This document shows, piece by piece, positions 17,106 to 25,871 of a stretch of 64,000 nucleotides of DNA (positions within the stretch are counted from its first letter, which is position 1; each line of letters starts with the position of its first letter). Under the pieces are notes generated by a model, which was given only the letters and a program-made list of their open reading frames with translations, had not been told where the DNA came from and searched no databases. The DNA comes from an uncultured Candidatus Saccharibacteria bacterium (lineage in GTDB: Bacteria; Patescibacteriota; Saccharimonadia; Saccharimonadales; Saccharimonadaceae), in contig CALKQS010000009.1 of the NCBI GenBank assembly GCA_937990725.1, positions 78,088 to 142,087 on the forward strand, given 5' to 3'. Both the position numbers and the translations under genes were made by a program.

Positions 17106-17987
17106 CTACTCCCCCACTTTCACCTGGCACACTGGGCAAATGTGCGTCCCGCGGCCTGCCACACGAATCTTCATAATTTCTACGTCGGGGTGGCGCGGGC
17201 AGGGCTGCCCCTCACGCCGAAACACCTGCGCAAAGGCTAGGTAGCTCCCCTTCTTACCTTCAGCATCGACGTAATTGCGGTCGGTGCTACCACCCTTATC
17301 AATACTGAGCTGCAGCACTTGTCGAATATGGGCAAAGAGCGCGGCAAGCTGCTCATCATCCACCATACGCACCCGCGTGGCGGGGTGGAGCTGCGTCATC
17401 CACAGCGATTCATCGGCATAGATATTGCCCACGCCAGCGATGGTCGTTTGGTCAAGGATGGCCGCCTTGATGGTCGTGCCATTGCGCCGGCGGATGCGCG
17501 CGATGAACTGCGCCGCTGTGGTGCGTGGATCGAGCGGCTCGGGCCCGACTTTTTGCATAAAGGGCAGCTGCCCTACCTCTGGTGTGGGGTAGAGCTTCAT
17601 CCAGCCAAATTTGCGCAGGTCATTAAAGTATAAATGCGCGCCATCCGCAAAGGTCAGCGCCACCCGCGTCAAGCGGTCGGGCAGCTCGTGGAGAAAGCTA
17701 TCGTTTGGGTGGCCGCCGCCCCAGCGCTCCTCACCAACGAAGAGCAGCTGGCCCGTCATCTTGAGGTGCACCACCAGCGTGTAGTTGGTGCTCAGGCGAA
17801 TCAGCAATACCTTAGCGCGGCGCTCTACCGCCGTGATGGTCGCACCGTGCAGGAAGTGCGCCACCGCTGTGGGGTCGTTGGGGAAGCTCTTGGGTGAGTC
17901 ATACACCGTGCTTGCCACAACCTGCTTCCCCACCACCAAGCGAGCTAAGCTCGCACGAATCGTCTCAACTTCGGGGAGCTCAGGCAT
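17106..17987 (-). CDS. mutM: Formamidopyrimidine-DNA glycosylase
   Basis: This base-excision enzyme removes 8-oxoguanine and ring-opened purines and nicks the abasic site. The mature N-terminus PELPEVETI supplies the catalytic Pro and Glu, and Lys in VVHLKMTGQL is the conserved beta-hairpin residue. The helix-two-turn-helix contains the IAGVGNIYADE motif, and a C-terminal zinc finger follows. That finger reads C-P-R-H and C-P-V-C, so the second ligand appears to be His instead of Cys. The length of 293 residues is slightly above the usual 270-280. The start lies 3 nt after the HAD gene stop, with GGAGCG as ribosome site. Confidence 0.96.
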   Translation of the reverse strand: MPELPEVETIRASLARLVVGKQVVASTVYDSPKSFPNDPTAVAHFLHGATITAVERRAKVLLIRLSTNYTLVVHLKMTGQLLFVGEERWGGGHPNDSFLHELPDRLTRVALTFADGAHLYFNDLRKFGWMKLYPTPEVGQLPFMQKVGPEPLDPRTTAAQFIARIRRRNGTTIKAAILDQTTIAGVGNIYADESLWMTQLHPATRVRMVDDEQLAALFAHIRQVLQLSIDKGGSTDRNYVDAEGKKGSYLAFAQVFRREGQPCPRHPDVEIMKIRVAGRGTHICPVCQVKVGE

Positions 17988-17990
17988 GGA

Positions 17991-18569
17991 CTATCGCTCC
18001 TCCAGTAACTCCTCAAGCTCGGCCATTGTGCGGCGATTGGCTGTGTGGAGGATGGCACGCATGCCAGCGGCTTCGGCCCCAGAGCAGTTGTCTAGCCGGT
18101 CGTCGATCATCACACACTGGCCAGGCAGCACTCCGAGCCGATCTGCCGCCAGCTCGAAGGCTTCGCGGCTTGGCTTGGCAACGTGCTCGGCATATGAGAG
18201 CACCACCGCATCAAAGAGCTCGCGCAGCTCATCAGGAGTAAACAGTCGCTCGATCGTATCACTCCCCACATTACTCAGCAGCCCCACCTTGATAGCCGGG
18301 TAACGCTGGCGCAGCGTGTGAATCATGGCGATCAGCTCGCTATTGCGCACATGCACCTGCTCGAGCAATGCCGCTATCTGAGCTGGCGTTTGCTCCGAGA
18401 GTCTCGCGACCTCTGCAATAAACTCCTGCCGCGAGATGTAGCCATAATCCGACTGCTTGTTAATATCCTCTAGCTCGGCCCGCCGATCCGGCGGGCTACT
18501 CGCCATCAGCACCTCGATGCTCCCACCATAGAGCACGCCAAAACAATCAAAAATTACTGCACGAATCAT
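17991..18569 (-). CDS. HAD superfamily hydrolase
   Basis: The 192-residue protein is a haloacid-dehalogenase-like phosphatase with a helical cap of subtype IA. Motif I is VIFDCFGVLY with nucleophile D8; the residue two positions on is Phe, as in the FDxGGV subgroup, and not the general-acid Asp. Motif II is VGLLSNVG, motif III is the Lys in HVAKPSREAF, and motif IV is VMIDDRLDN. It leads the operon HAD-mutM-holA with 3-nt gaps. TATAAT ends 7 nt before the ATG, so the transcript is probably leaderless. The substrate is unknown. Confidence 0.9.
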   Translation of the reverse strand: MIRAVIFDCFGVLYGGSIEVLMASSPPDRRAELEDINKQSDYGYISRQEFIAEVARLSEQTPAQIAALLEQVHVRNSELIAMIHTLRQRYPAIKVGLLSNVGSDTIERLFTPDELRELFDAVVLSYAEHVAKPSREAFELAADRLGVLPGQCVMIDDRLDNCSGAEAAGMRAILHTANRRTMAELEELLEER

Positions 18570-18576
18570 ACGCTCG

Positions 18577-18582
18577 ATTATA
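18577..18582 (-). promoter_or_regulatory. -10 box, leaderless HAD-mutM-holA promoter
   Basis: TATAAT is followed by 7 nt and the ATG at 18569. Confidence 0.6.
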
Positions 18583-18801
18583 TCATTGGCGGTGGGGTGT
18601 GGCTAGCATGAGCTCTTCTTCCCTATTTTCTTATCCAATAAATTGTACAAGCAAATCATCATAATTTCTTTTAAGCCCAGCACACAAGGCCGACATACAA
18701 GCCCGACCTGTATAGTATTCCACTCGATAGGAATATAAAGCGAAGCAGCATAAGATTGCCAGGGCTACTCGAACCCTAGACGTCAGCCACGCAGCGCCTT
18801 T
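18583..18801. other. Spacer with an isolated T-arm-like hairpin
   Basis: No gene is seen in these 219 bp. On the minus strand AGGGTTCGAGTAGCCCT (complement of 18761-18777) has the TTCGA of a tRNA T-loop within a 4-bp stem, but no acceptor, anticodon or D arm can be built around it. It may be a relic of a tRNA gene or a chance hairpin. Confidence 0.35.
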
Positions 18802-19407
18802 TTATTGCGTCTTATCAAACATCGGTGCAAAGCCAGGGATCTGGTTGGCAAAGAGCGCATGGATCTTGGGTACATCGGCCTTCATCGAGCCAGGTGAACC
18901 TTGGCAGCTCGACGTCCAGATGCGCGTCTTCGTCACACCGCTATCCATCGTCTCGAAGGTGTAGAGCCGCCCACCAGTGGCACACACTCCACGCACGTCG
19001 TCATCATCCACACTGCGCGTGTCTTGGATCTGCGCCTTGCTGAGAGCATACACAAGCTGCTCGTAGGCCTGTTGGTTGTTCTCAAACTCCTTGCGGTCGA
19101 GCTGCTTATCTAAGTAGCCTTGGTATACCGTATACGTCCGCTTATTGGGCGAAATCTCGATCTGGTACGAGCGGAAGGTCTCATCTGCCACAATCGGCCC
19201 ACGCACCGTCCAGCGCACACTGTTGGTTGCGTTGTGCGCCACCACTTGGTCGTAGAAGCTCTCGGCTGATTGCTGCGTATTGGTGTTATTCGACTCCTGG
19301 CGAGTCGCCACCATACGGATGACCGACGCAACTGCTGCCACCACCAACGAAATCACCAAGATAGTGACAATAATCGGAAAAACTTTTGGCCGCTCGCCTT
19401 TATACAT
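18802..19407 (-). CDS. Membrane-anchored hypothetical protein
   Basis: This 201-residue protein has a short basic N-terminus (MYKGERPKVFP), one TM (about 12-34) and an outer domain of about 160 residues. The outer part is predicted beta-rich (VRWTVRGPIVADETFRSYQI, YTVYQGYLD) and contains two Cys that could pair outside the cell. It is not a recognised family. The ATG at 19407 is used because TATTGT ends 6 nt before it with TTGAGT 17 bp upstream, a complete promoter giving a leaderless message. Confidence 0.8.
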   Translation of the reverse strand: MYKGERPKVFPIIVTILVISLVVAAVASVIRMVATRQESNNTNTQQSAESFYDQVVAHNATNSVRWTVRGPIVADETFRSYQIEISPNKRTYTVYQGYLDKQLDRKEFENNQQAYEQLVYALSKAQIQDTRSVDDDDVRGVCATGGRLYTFETMDSGVTKTRIWTSSCQGSPGSMKADVPKIHALFANQIPGFAPMFDKTQ

Positions 19408-19413
19408 GAGAGT

Positions 19414-19442
19414 ACAATACCACAAAGCCTACGAAAACTCAA
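19414..19442 (-). promoter_or_regulatory. Sigma-70 type promoter, leaderless
   Basis: On the minus strand TTGAGT is followed by a 17-bp spacer, TATTGT, 6 nt and the ATG at 19407. Confidence 0.65.
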
Positions 19443-19515
19443 TAGATCCGAGAGTATAATGCGGAAAAATCCCTGTCATTATGCCGCAAGTACCAACTAA
19501 CACCCACTACACAAG

Positions 19516-20796
19516 TTAGCGCCAACTGACACGCTGCTCACTACCAAGGAGCGTGCTAGTTGTTTTCGTGTTCTTTTGGAATGGCGTATTTTCGGGCTTC
19601 TTGGCAAAGGAACGATGAGACGATGTTTCAAATACATTTGAGTGGTTTTGTGTAGGCATATCGCCCCTGTTCTTGTCATTTTTATTCTGCATATGAGGTT
19701 GAGCATTGTGCGTGGCGGGCTGCTCCTCGGTTTGCTGCTTTGCTTCGTCCTTGTTGCGGATGAGCTCCTGCATGGCTGGTGAGCGGTTAATCAGCTCCCC
19801 AATCATCGCAAGATCATCAATTGTGGCATCACTGGCTGCTGCGTCATGGGCAGCAAAAATACCATCGTTATAGTCACTTACCCGCTGCGCAATCAATGAA
19901 TCAGCCTGCTTTATGTCATCAAAGGTCATCTCACCATTCTTCACGCTATCAAGCAGCTCTTCGCCCAGTGCAGCACACACTAGCTTGTACGACTCGTGGT
20001 GGTTCAGCAATTTGCCATGATCACGCGCGTTTTGCTCGTTCATTGTGTCGGTGCCCGTTTTTTGCTCTTCCACCGCTGCATCAATCGCTGCAACAGTCGT
20101 CAGTTTATTAACACGTGCTTCTGTCTTGTCATTAACGTCAAAGCCAGCGTTCTCAACTGCTGCAGTTGTAGCTGTTTTTTGTTTTTCAAACTGATGCCTC
20201 GTTGGCTGATCGTTGATTGTCTTGACAAGATTACCTACTTCCTCTCGAGCACCAAGTGTCGAGCCACCATTGGCTTGGCGTAATGTTTCTGCTGTGTCAC
20301 CGTCAAGTTTCTTCGTCACACTCACAGTGTTGATGGCAGGGTTGTTTGAGAAGAAGTGCGTGCCTTTGTTGTCTTCCTCTTCATCCGTTGGTGGCTCCTG
20401 CTCTGGTAGGGGTGTATCGCGCTCAATATCATCAGCCACTTCAGGGTCAGTCTTGTTGTTTAGGTCGTCATATACACCAGCAACGATCGCTTCAGCCTCG
20501 TTGTGTGGTTTATACAGCGCATTCACCTGCGCGGCAAGGTCATCCATCCGCGGGTCGGGGTCGCTATTCTCTGGCGTGGTGGCGTCTGGTGTAGTGGCGT
20601 CTATTTTGTCGAAGGTAGTGCCGCTGGGCGCGCTGTTGCCACCAAGGCCAGCGTAGAGACTATTAACGGCAGCTTCATTTTCGGCTTGTTGCTGCGTGGC
20701 TGTTTTGTCATATCCTTTGCGGCGCTGCTTCTCCTTGAGCGCCGCCCATAGCTGATCTGGACTTAAATCTCTACCGTTTGGTGGCATTAAGGTCAT
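19516..20796 (-). CDS. Acidic hypothetical protein, low complexity
   Basis: The 426-residue protein is hydrophilic throughout and rich in Asn, Asp, Glu, Gln and Thr, with no signal peptide or TM. Short repeated phrases around TTPDATTPENSDPDP and LPEQEPPTDEEEDN mark it as largely disordered, with helical parts at 1-50 and 220-330. I do not recognise it. Its ATG has GGAG about 9 nt upstream. It is the last of the unknown soluble proteins before polA on this strand and could be a secreted effector or scaffold; nothing in the sequence decides this. Confidence 0.75.
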   Translation of the reverse strand: MTLMPPNGRDLSPDQLWAALKEKQRRKGYDKTATQQQAENEAAVNSLYAGLGGNSAPSGTTFDKIDATTPDATTPENSDPDPRMDDLAAQVNALYKPHNEAEAIVAGVYDDLNNKTDPEVADDIERDTPLPEQEPPTDEEEDNKGTHFFSNNPAINTVSVTKKLDGDTAETLRQANGGSTLGAREEVGNLVKTINDQPTRHQFEKQKTATTAAVENAGFDVNDKTEARVNKLTTVAAIDAAVEEQKTGTDTMNEQNARDHGKLLNHHESYKLVCAALGEELLDSVKNGEMTFDDIKQADSLIAQRVSDYNDGIFAAHDAAASDATIDDLAMIGELINRSPAMQELIRNKDEAKQQTEEQPATHNAQPHMQNKNDKNRGDMPTQNHSNVFETSSHRSFAKKPENTPFQKNTKTTSTLLGSEQRVSWR

Positions 20797-20943
20797 AAGG
20801 GGTATCTCCGTAAGTGTATTGTTATTCGTTTGTTACACAATAGAACCTCCCGCAAGAAAAGTCAAGCCAGCACAGCCTAGCGCTTTTTATACCGAACCAC
20901 TGTGCGTATGCAGAGCGGGAGAATAGATGTGTGGTCTAGTATA

Positions 20944-21783
20944 CTAGGCCACGCGGACAAGTGTGTCTTTGTCATCATGGCTAGCAGGATCATGCTGAGA
21001 TTTACTCGCACCCGCTTGGGCAGCATCTGTGCTACCCCACTCATCCAAATACACCGTTGGCTCGCCATGTGCCTCGTGAGGGCTGAGTATCTTACCCGTC
21101 ACAATTGGTGATTTACCGTCATAGCAATCGATATGATACACTGCCTCACCACCCTGCTCTACCTCTAGAGTGACGACGATGCGTGCATCGGTCGCTGCGG
21201 GCAAGATACCCATTTTAGCCAGCTTATTATGTGTCTCTGTAATATATTGGTATGCATCGATCACTCGTGCCTCATACGGCTCGCCACCCACATCACAGCA
21301 GACCACATGCCAATCGGCCGGGTTCATCGAGCCAAATTTATAATGCTTTAGGGCAACCATCTTGCCTGCTGGATCATACAAAAAGCCATAGGTTGGTTCT
21401 TGCGGCTTTTTTATCGCGCGCAACTTGTCGAGCCGAGCGTCAAGCTTCTCTCGCTCTTTTTCATCCAGGTATTGATCTGCCAATCGACCCTCAATTTCTC
21501 TCTCTTCTCTCTGTACCTCTGCTTCAAATAGCTGACGCGCCGCTCCTTCATTCGCTGCCCGCCGCTCCATCTCCGCCTCAGTTAGGGGCTGCAGCTCACC
21601 GCTCGCCTGGGCAGCTTCGATGATAGCACTGCGCATGGCGTGGTAGCTGGTGGGATGTTGCTCGGGGGTGTAGCGGTCTACGCTATCAACATACGCTGGT
21701 AGCTCATTTGGGTTAGGCAGCTCAAGGCCACTACGCTCTCCACCACGAGGAAATGATGGATATACTGCTTCGCCTTGTGTCAT
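20944..21783 (-). CDS. Hypothetical protein with charged helix
   Basis: Residues 55-125 of this 279-residue protein are a long Glu/Arg/Lys helix, probably a coiled coil (EREIEGRLADQYLDEKEREK). Residues 130-250 look like a globular alpha/beta domain with strands such as RIVVTLEVEQGG and a CCDVGGE turn. There is no signal peptide or TM. The ATG at 21783 is chosen because GAGG precedes it and an upstream TTG is weaker. A TATAAT lies about 45 nt upstream. No family is recognised. Confidence 0.78.
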   Translation of the reverse strand: MTQGEAVYPSFPRGGERSGLELPNPNELPAYVDSVDRYTPEQHPTSYHAMRSAIIEAAQASGELQPLTEAEMERRAANEGAARQLFEAEVQREEREIEGRLADQYLDEKEREKLDARLDKLRAIKKPQEPTYGFLYDPAGKMVALKHYKFGSMNPADWHVVCCDVGGEPYEARVIDAYQYITETHNKLAKMGILPAATDARIVVTLEVEQGGEAVYHIDCYDGKSPIVTGKILSPHEAHGEPTVYLDEWGSTDAAQAGASKSQHDPASHDDKDTLVRVA

Positions 21784-21877
21784 GCCCAACCTCTATTCTG
21801 CTTTGCTTGTGATGGCCCAGATTATACACCACTACCAGTGATTTGTCTATAGTCTGACCTCTGTTCGGTCGGTGTTC

Positions 21878-24445
21878 TTAGACCTGTCCCCAATTATCAC
21901 CAATCGAGACGTCGACTTTGAGCTTGACGCCAAGCTGCGGGTAGATATTTTCCATTGTCTCGCGTAGGATGCGGCCTACCTGCTCGGCGTGAGCACGCGG
22001 GCACTCGACCATAATGCTATCGTGAATCTGCACCACCTGCCAACCGAGTGGCTGGCCATCGCCATCGGCCAGCTGCTCTCCAGCCTGAGCCAGCTTATCT
22101 TCCACCGCCAGCATGGCAAGCTTCATGAGGTCAGCCTCGGTGCCTTGGATCGGCATATTGGCGGCCGCGCGCTCGGCAGCACTGCGCACCGCAAAGTTGC
22201 GCGACGCAACATCCGGCGTCCAGCGGCGGCGACCAAACAGCGTCTGGACGAAGCCCGCATCGTGCGCCTGCTGGATGGTTTGCGCCATATAAGCTTTGAG
22301 CTTGGGCCGGAGGCGGTAGTATTCATCGATGAAGTGCTGCGCTTCGGCATAGCTCATCTGCGCGGCGGCGGCCAGGCCATGCTGGCTCATCCCATACAGC
22401 ACACCAAAATTCACCACCTTGGCTCGGCGGCGCTGCTCTTTCGTCACGACGTCTAGCGGCACACCATAGACCTGCGCGGCGGTGTTGGCATGGATGTCGA
22501 TATCGGTATTAAAATCGCGAATCATCGCCTCCTCCCCCGACAGCACGGCCGCCAGGCGCAGCTCAAACTGCGAATAGTCGGCATTGACAAACACATTGCC
22601 CGGCGCTGGCACAAAGGCATCGCGAACGTGCCGCCCCAGCTCACTGCGGATGGGGATGTTTTGCAAATTTGGGTCGGTACTGCTAAGGCGGCCCGTCGCC
22701 ACCACATCTTGGTTGAAGGTAGTGTGAATATAGCCTGCGTCGTCGGTCAGCTGCGGCAAGGCCTGGACATACGTGTTTTGCAGCTTGGTCAGCTCGCGGT
22801 AGCGCTCCACCAGCCCAATAATCGGGTGATGTGGCCGAAGCTTATCCAGCTCCTTCTGACCCGTCGAGTAGCCTGTCTTGCCCTTCTTAATACCCGCCGT
22901 TGGTAGCTGGAGCTTGACAAAGAGCGCCTCAGCCAGTTGGGCCGGGCTGCCAATATTCAGCTCATACCCCACCATGCTATAGATCTGCTGCTGCAGCTCG
23001 GTGATTTCGCTGCTGAGGGTGTGTTCCATCGCCGCCAGTGTGCGGCTATCGAGCCGGATACCGCGCCACTCCATCCGCGCCAGCACAGGGATGAGCGGAA
23101 AGTCCATCGTCCGGGCCACCCGGGCAAGCTCGGGCAGCGCATCAAACGCCTGAGCTTGCTCATCGTACACCGCCCACAGCGCACTAATGGCCAGGCGTGG
23201 GTCGTCGAGCGATTCCAACCCCGCGAGATCAGCCAGCGCCCGCGATGTGCGCAGGGGATTAAGCAAAAACGACCCCTGGGCAGTATCGTGCTTCACGACT
23301 GGCAGCTGCCGCACGCCACGAGCCAGTAAGTGGCGTAATAATTCCTTAGTGCGGTGCCCAACGATCGGCACATGCGGGATAACGTCAATCGCATCACGCC
23401 AGTTCAGGCGGGCTGCCTTACCTCGCTCGTGGCTCACCCACACGCCGCCCTCGACTGGCCAGACCAGCAGCTCTTTGGCCATCAGGAAGAGCGCCTTAGC
23501 CTGGTGAGCAGGCAGCTCGGTGGCATGCTGCACCACTGGTACATCGGGCGGCTGGGTGCTCTCTGCCGCCTGCATCTGTGGCGGGAGTTGGCGCAGCAAA
23601 CTACGAAACTCCAGCCGCTGCAACATCGCCCGCACCGCCGCTGGGTCGCAGTTGTCCATTGCCATCGCTGCTCGATCAAGCGTCACCGGTGCATCGGTAT
23701 ATAGCCGGGCCAGCTCGCGGCTCATATAGGCCGAATCTTTGCCCTGCTCCAGCTTGCGCCGCAGCGTATCCTTGACCTGCCAGAGGTTGTCGTAGAGGTT
23801 GTCAAGCGTGTCGAATTGCTGCAGCAGTTTAACCGCCGTCTTCTCTCCCACGCCTGGCACGCCCGGGATATTATCCGACGCATCGCCTTTGAGGCTCTTA
23901 AAGTCGAGGAACTGGCTAATCCGAATACCATAGCGCTGCTCGAAAGCGGGGATGTCGAATTTGTCGATGTTGGTCAAGCCTTTCTTCAGGGCATAGAGAT
24001 AAGTATTTTGGTCGAGTATTTGCAGAGCATCGAGGTCGCTCGTGATGAGATACGTCTCGATATCTCCCTGCTGCTCGGCCTGGGCGTCCAGTGTGGCCAT
24101 AATATCGTCCGCCTCATAGTCATCAAACTCATACAGCGGCCAGCCAAACGCCTGCAAAAGCTCGTGCAACAGTGGTATCTGGGCATAAAAATCTGGTGGA
24201 GCGGGCTTGCGACCAGCCTTGTATTGGTCGTAAATGGCAAGACGGCGGCGGATATTCGTCTTGGGCTTATCCCACGCCACGCACACATAGTCTGGCTGGA
24301 GGCGCTTGATCAGCTCCAGGCTCAGCGCCGCAAAGCCATACACTCCACCAGTTGGCGTACCATCGGCCGTCGAGAGGTTGGGCATGGCATAGTACCCACG
24401 GTAGAACACACTTTTGCCATCGATAATCACTAGGCGCTTCATCAT
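21878..24445 (-). CDS. polA: DNA polymerase I
   Basis: The 855-residue protein fills gaps and removes primers. The N-terminal 5' nuclease (1-290) has VIIDGKSVFYRGYYAM, the acidic cluster YEADDIMATL and the helix-hairpin-helix GDASDNIPGVPGVGEKT. The middle domain (300-480) lacks the DEDD residues of an active 3'-5' exonuclease. The polymerase domain has motif A (VNADYSQFELRL), motif B (RRRAKVVNFGVLYG, with the Phe that selects deoxynucleotides) and motif C (QIHDSIMVEC). Two adjacent ATGs occur; TATACT ends 6 nt before the first, so the message is probably leaderless. Confidence 0.98.
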   Translation of the reverse strand: MMKRLVIIDGKSVFYRGYYAMPNLSTADGTPTGGVYGFAALSLELIKRLQPDYVCVAWDKPKTNIRRRLAIYDQYKAGRKPAPPDFYAQIPLLHELLQAFGWPLYEFDDYEADDIMATLDAQAEQQGDIETYLITSDLDALQILDQNTYLYALKKGLTNIDKFDIPAFEQRYGIRISQFLDFKSLKGDASDNIPGVPGVGEKTAVKLLQQFDTLDNLYDNLWQVKDTLRRKLEQGKDSAYMSRELARLYTDAPVTLDRAAMAMDNCDPAAVRAMLQRLEFRSLLRQLPPQMQAAESTQPPDVPVVQHATELPAHQAKALFLMAKELLVWPVEGGVWVSHERGKAARLNWRDAIDVIPHVPIVGHRTKELLRHLLARGVRQLPVVKHDTAQGSFLLNPLRTSRALADLAGLESLDDPRLAISALWAVYDEQAQAFDALPELARVARTMDFPLIPVLARMEWRGIRLDSRTLAAMEHTLSSEITELQQQIYSMVGYELNIGSPAQLAEALFVKLQLPTAGIKKGKTGYSTGQKELDKLRPHHPIIGLVERYRELTKLQNTYVQALPQLTDDAGYIHTTFNQDVVATGRLSSTDPNLQNIPIRSELGRHVRDAFVPAPGNVFVNADYSQFELRLAAVLSGEEAMIRDFNTDIDIHANTAAQVYGVPLDVVTKEQRRRAKVVNFGVLYGMSQHGLAAAAQMSYAEAQHFIDEYYRLRPKLKAYMAQTIQQAHDAGFVQTLFGRRRWTPDVASRNFAVRSAAERAAANMPIQGTEADLMKLAMLAVEDKLAQAGEQLADGDGQPLGWQVVQIHDSIMVECPRAHAEQVGRILRETMENIYPQLGVKLKVDVSIGDNWGQV

Positions 24446-24451
24446 AGTTCT

Positions 24452-24457
24452 AGTATA
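24452..24457 (-). promoter_or_regulatory. -10 box, leaderless polA promoter
   Basis: TATACT is followed by AGAACT and ATGATG, the start of polA. Confidence 0.65.
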
Positions 24458-24518
24458 GCATTGGTGCGGTGCGGAAACATCCTCGCGCGGCACCTCTACC
24501 CTGCTCCCTGCCCTCCAG

Positions 24519-25754
24519 TTATAGCGTAGGTTGAGTGCGCTGGCGCCGGCGACGCCACCACCACACTAGCCAACCAGCCAGTGCGATGAGTAGCAAGCAC
24601 AGGCTTATCAGCAGTGCTGGCACAAAGTTGCTGATAAGCTCGGCTAGCGGGCCCTGCGCAGCAAACGCACCCTTTTTCTTCTTCACCGTCATCCGTTTGG
24701 TGCCCGGCTTTTTATCTTTCTTATCGTCCTTTTTCTCTGGTGGAGTAGCCGGTGGTTTTTCGCCAGTAGTCGGAGCACCACTTTGGTATATCTTGACGTA
24801 GTCGATGAGGAAGGTCTGGTTAGCAAACTTCTTCGATGAGTCGGGCGGGTGCTCCTCACTCTTCCACTCCACATAATCGTTGAGAATGACATACCACGTA
24901 TCGTCAAAGACCTGCTTGAATTGATTCGCATCCATGCCCATTTTTGCTGGTTTTTCTGCCGGAACTCGAGTGGTTGGATGACTTTTCTCATCGCCCGCTC
25001 GATAGTTATACACCAGCACCGGCTGGTTATCCACGAAGAATCTGACCGTCTCACCATCGTATTCCGTCGCCCAGACATGCCAGTTGTTCGCCAATGTCAC
25101 TGGGGATGGTATGAGGTTCTCTCGGCTATGCCCTAACCCCTTCGTCTTCCATATCTGCGATGATGGGCTGTGGTAGCAGCGAATATGCGTCGTCGACCAT
25201 GTGTAGGTCGGCGTCCATGAATACCACTCGAGCATGTCGAGCTCACCATAGGGGTCATTCGCTTGCTTGTTGTTACTGCAGTTGGCAAGCGTCACACTAT
25301 TGCGCAGCCAAATAGCTGGGCGCGTCCCATTCTCGCCATTCCAATTAATCTTCGCCCGTACCTCCACGCGGAATGGCTTATGCCCATCGAGCACCCGACC
25401 CGACTCTACTCGCCCACTCTGGTAGCGTGTCATCTTGCCAGACGGGCACGGCTCTTGGCTGGCGTTGCTATCGCCCAGTGGCTCAGCCACACTCGACACA
25501 CAGTGACGCCGGGTCGTAATCTGCAAAGCGCCATTAGTCACCGCAACATTGTTGGCGCTATATGCCAAATGCTCCTTGCCATAATTATCCTTATTTTGCT
25601 GAAGAACCTTCCAATTCGACAGTGGCGTCGTAAACTCCTCGTTATACACCATCTGCCACTGCTGCGCCTGGGCAACCCCACCAAACATCACCGACACAGC
25701 ACCCGCAACAAGGACACTCACTACTCCATACACCAGCCCACCTTGTCGCTGCAC
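24519..25754 (-). CDS. Membrane-anchored GH16 beta-glucanase-like protein
   Basis: The 411-residue protein has a signal peptide ending AQA at about residue 30 and a family 16 glycoside hydrolase domain (35-320). The catalytic ExDxxE motif is GELDMLEW, with E171, D173 and E176. Substrate-side aromatic residues follow (WHVWATEYDGETVRFFVDN). A Lys/Pro/Asp linker (325-365), one TM (about 372-400) and an Arg-rich cytosolic tail end the chain, the same layout as the GH135-like protein. The start is GTG at 25754 after GAGGAGA; upstream codons give an unlikely extension. Family 16 enzymes cut beta-1,3/1,4-glucans or galactans, so it may attack host or biofilm polysaccharide. Confidence 0.87.
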   Translation of the reverse strand: MQRQGGLVYGVVSVLVAGAVSVMFGGVAQAQQWQMVYNEEFTTPLSNWKVLQQNKDNYGKEHLAYSANNVAVTNGALQITTRRHCVSSVAEPLGDSNASQEPCPSGKMTRYQSGRVESGRVLDGHKPFRVEVRAKINWNGENGTRPAIWLRNSVTLANCSNNKQANDPYGELDMLEWYSWTPTYTWSTTHIRCYHSPSSQIWKTKGLGHSRENLIPSPVTLANNWHVWATEYDGETVRFFVDNQPVLVYNYRAGDEKSHPTTRVPAEKPAKMGMDANQFKQVFDDTWYVILNDYVEWKSEEHPPDSSKKFANQTFLIDYVKIYQSGAPTTGEKPPATPPEKKDDKKDKKPGTKRMTVKKKKGAFAAQGPLAELISNFVPALLISLCLLLIALAGWLVWWWRRRRQRTQPTL

Positions 25755-25871
25755 TATTATTCTCCTCAGTCTGCACACATGTGTGCTTATATACCCATAC
25801 GTTATGTATAAGTGTACACGTTCTGTCGGATTTTTCAATTGCTATAGCATAAGTATTACTACACTGAAACG

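Noticed and set aside
18583..18801. Complete tRNA or tmRNA gene
   Set aside because: Only a T-arm-like hairpin is found; no acceptor stem, anticodon arm or tag-coding frame could be built on either strand.
25755..25838. Extension of the GH16 gene to an upstream TTG
   Set aside because: The added residues would precede the signal peptide with no conservation, while the GTG at 25754 has a good GAGGAG site and starts directly at a signal peptide.
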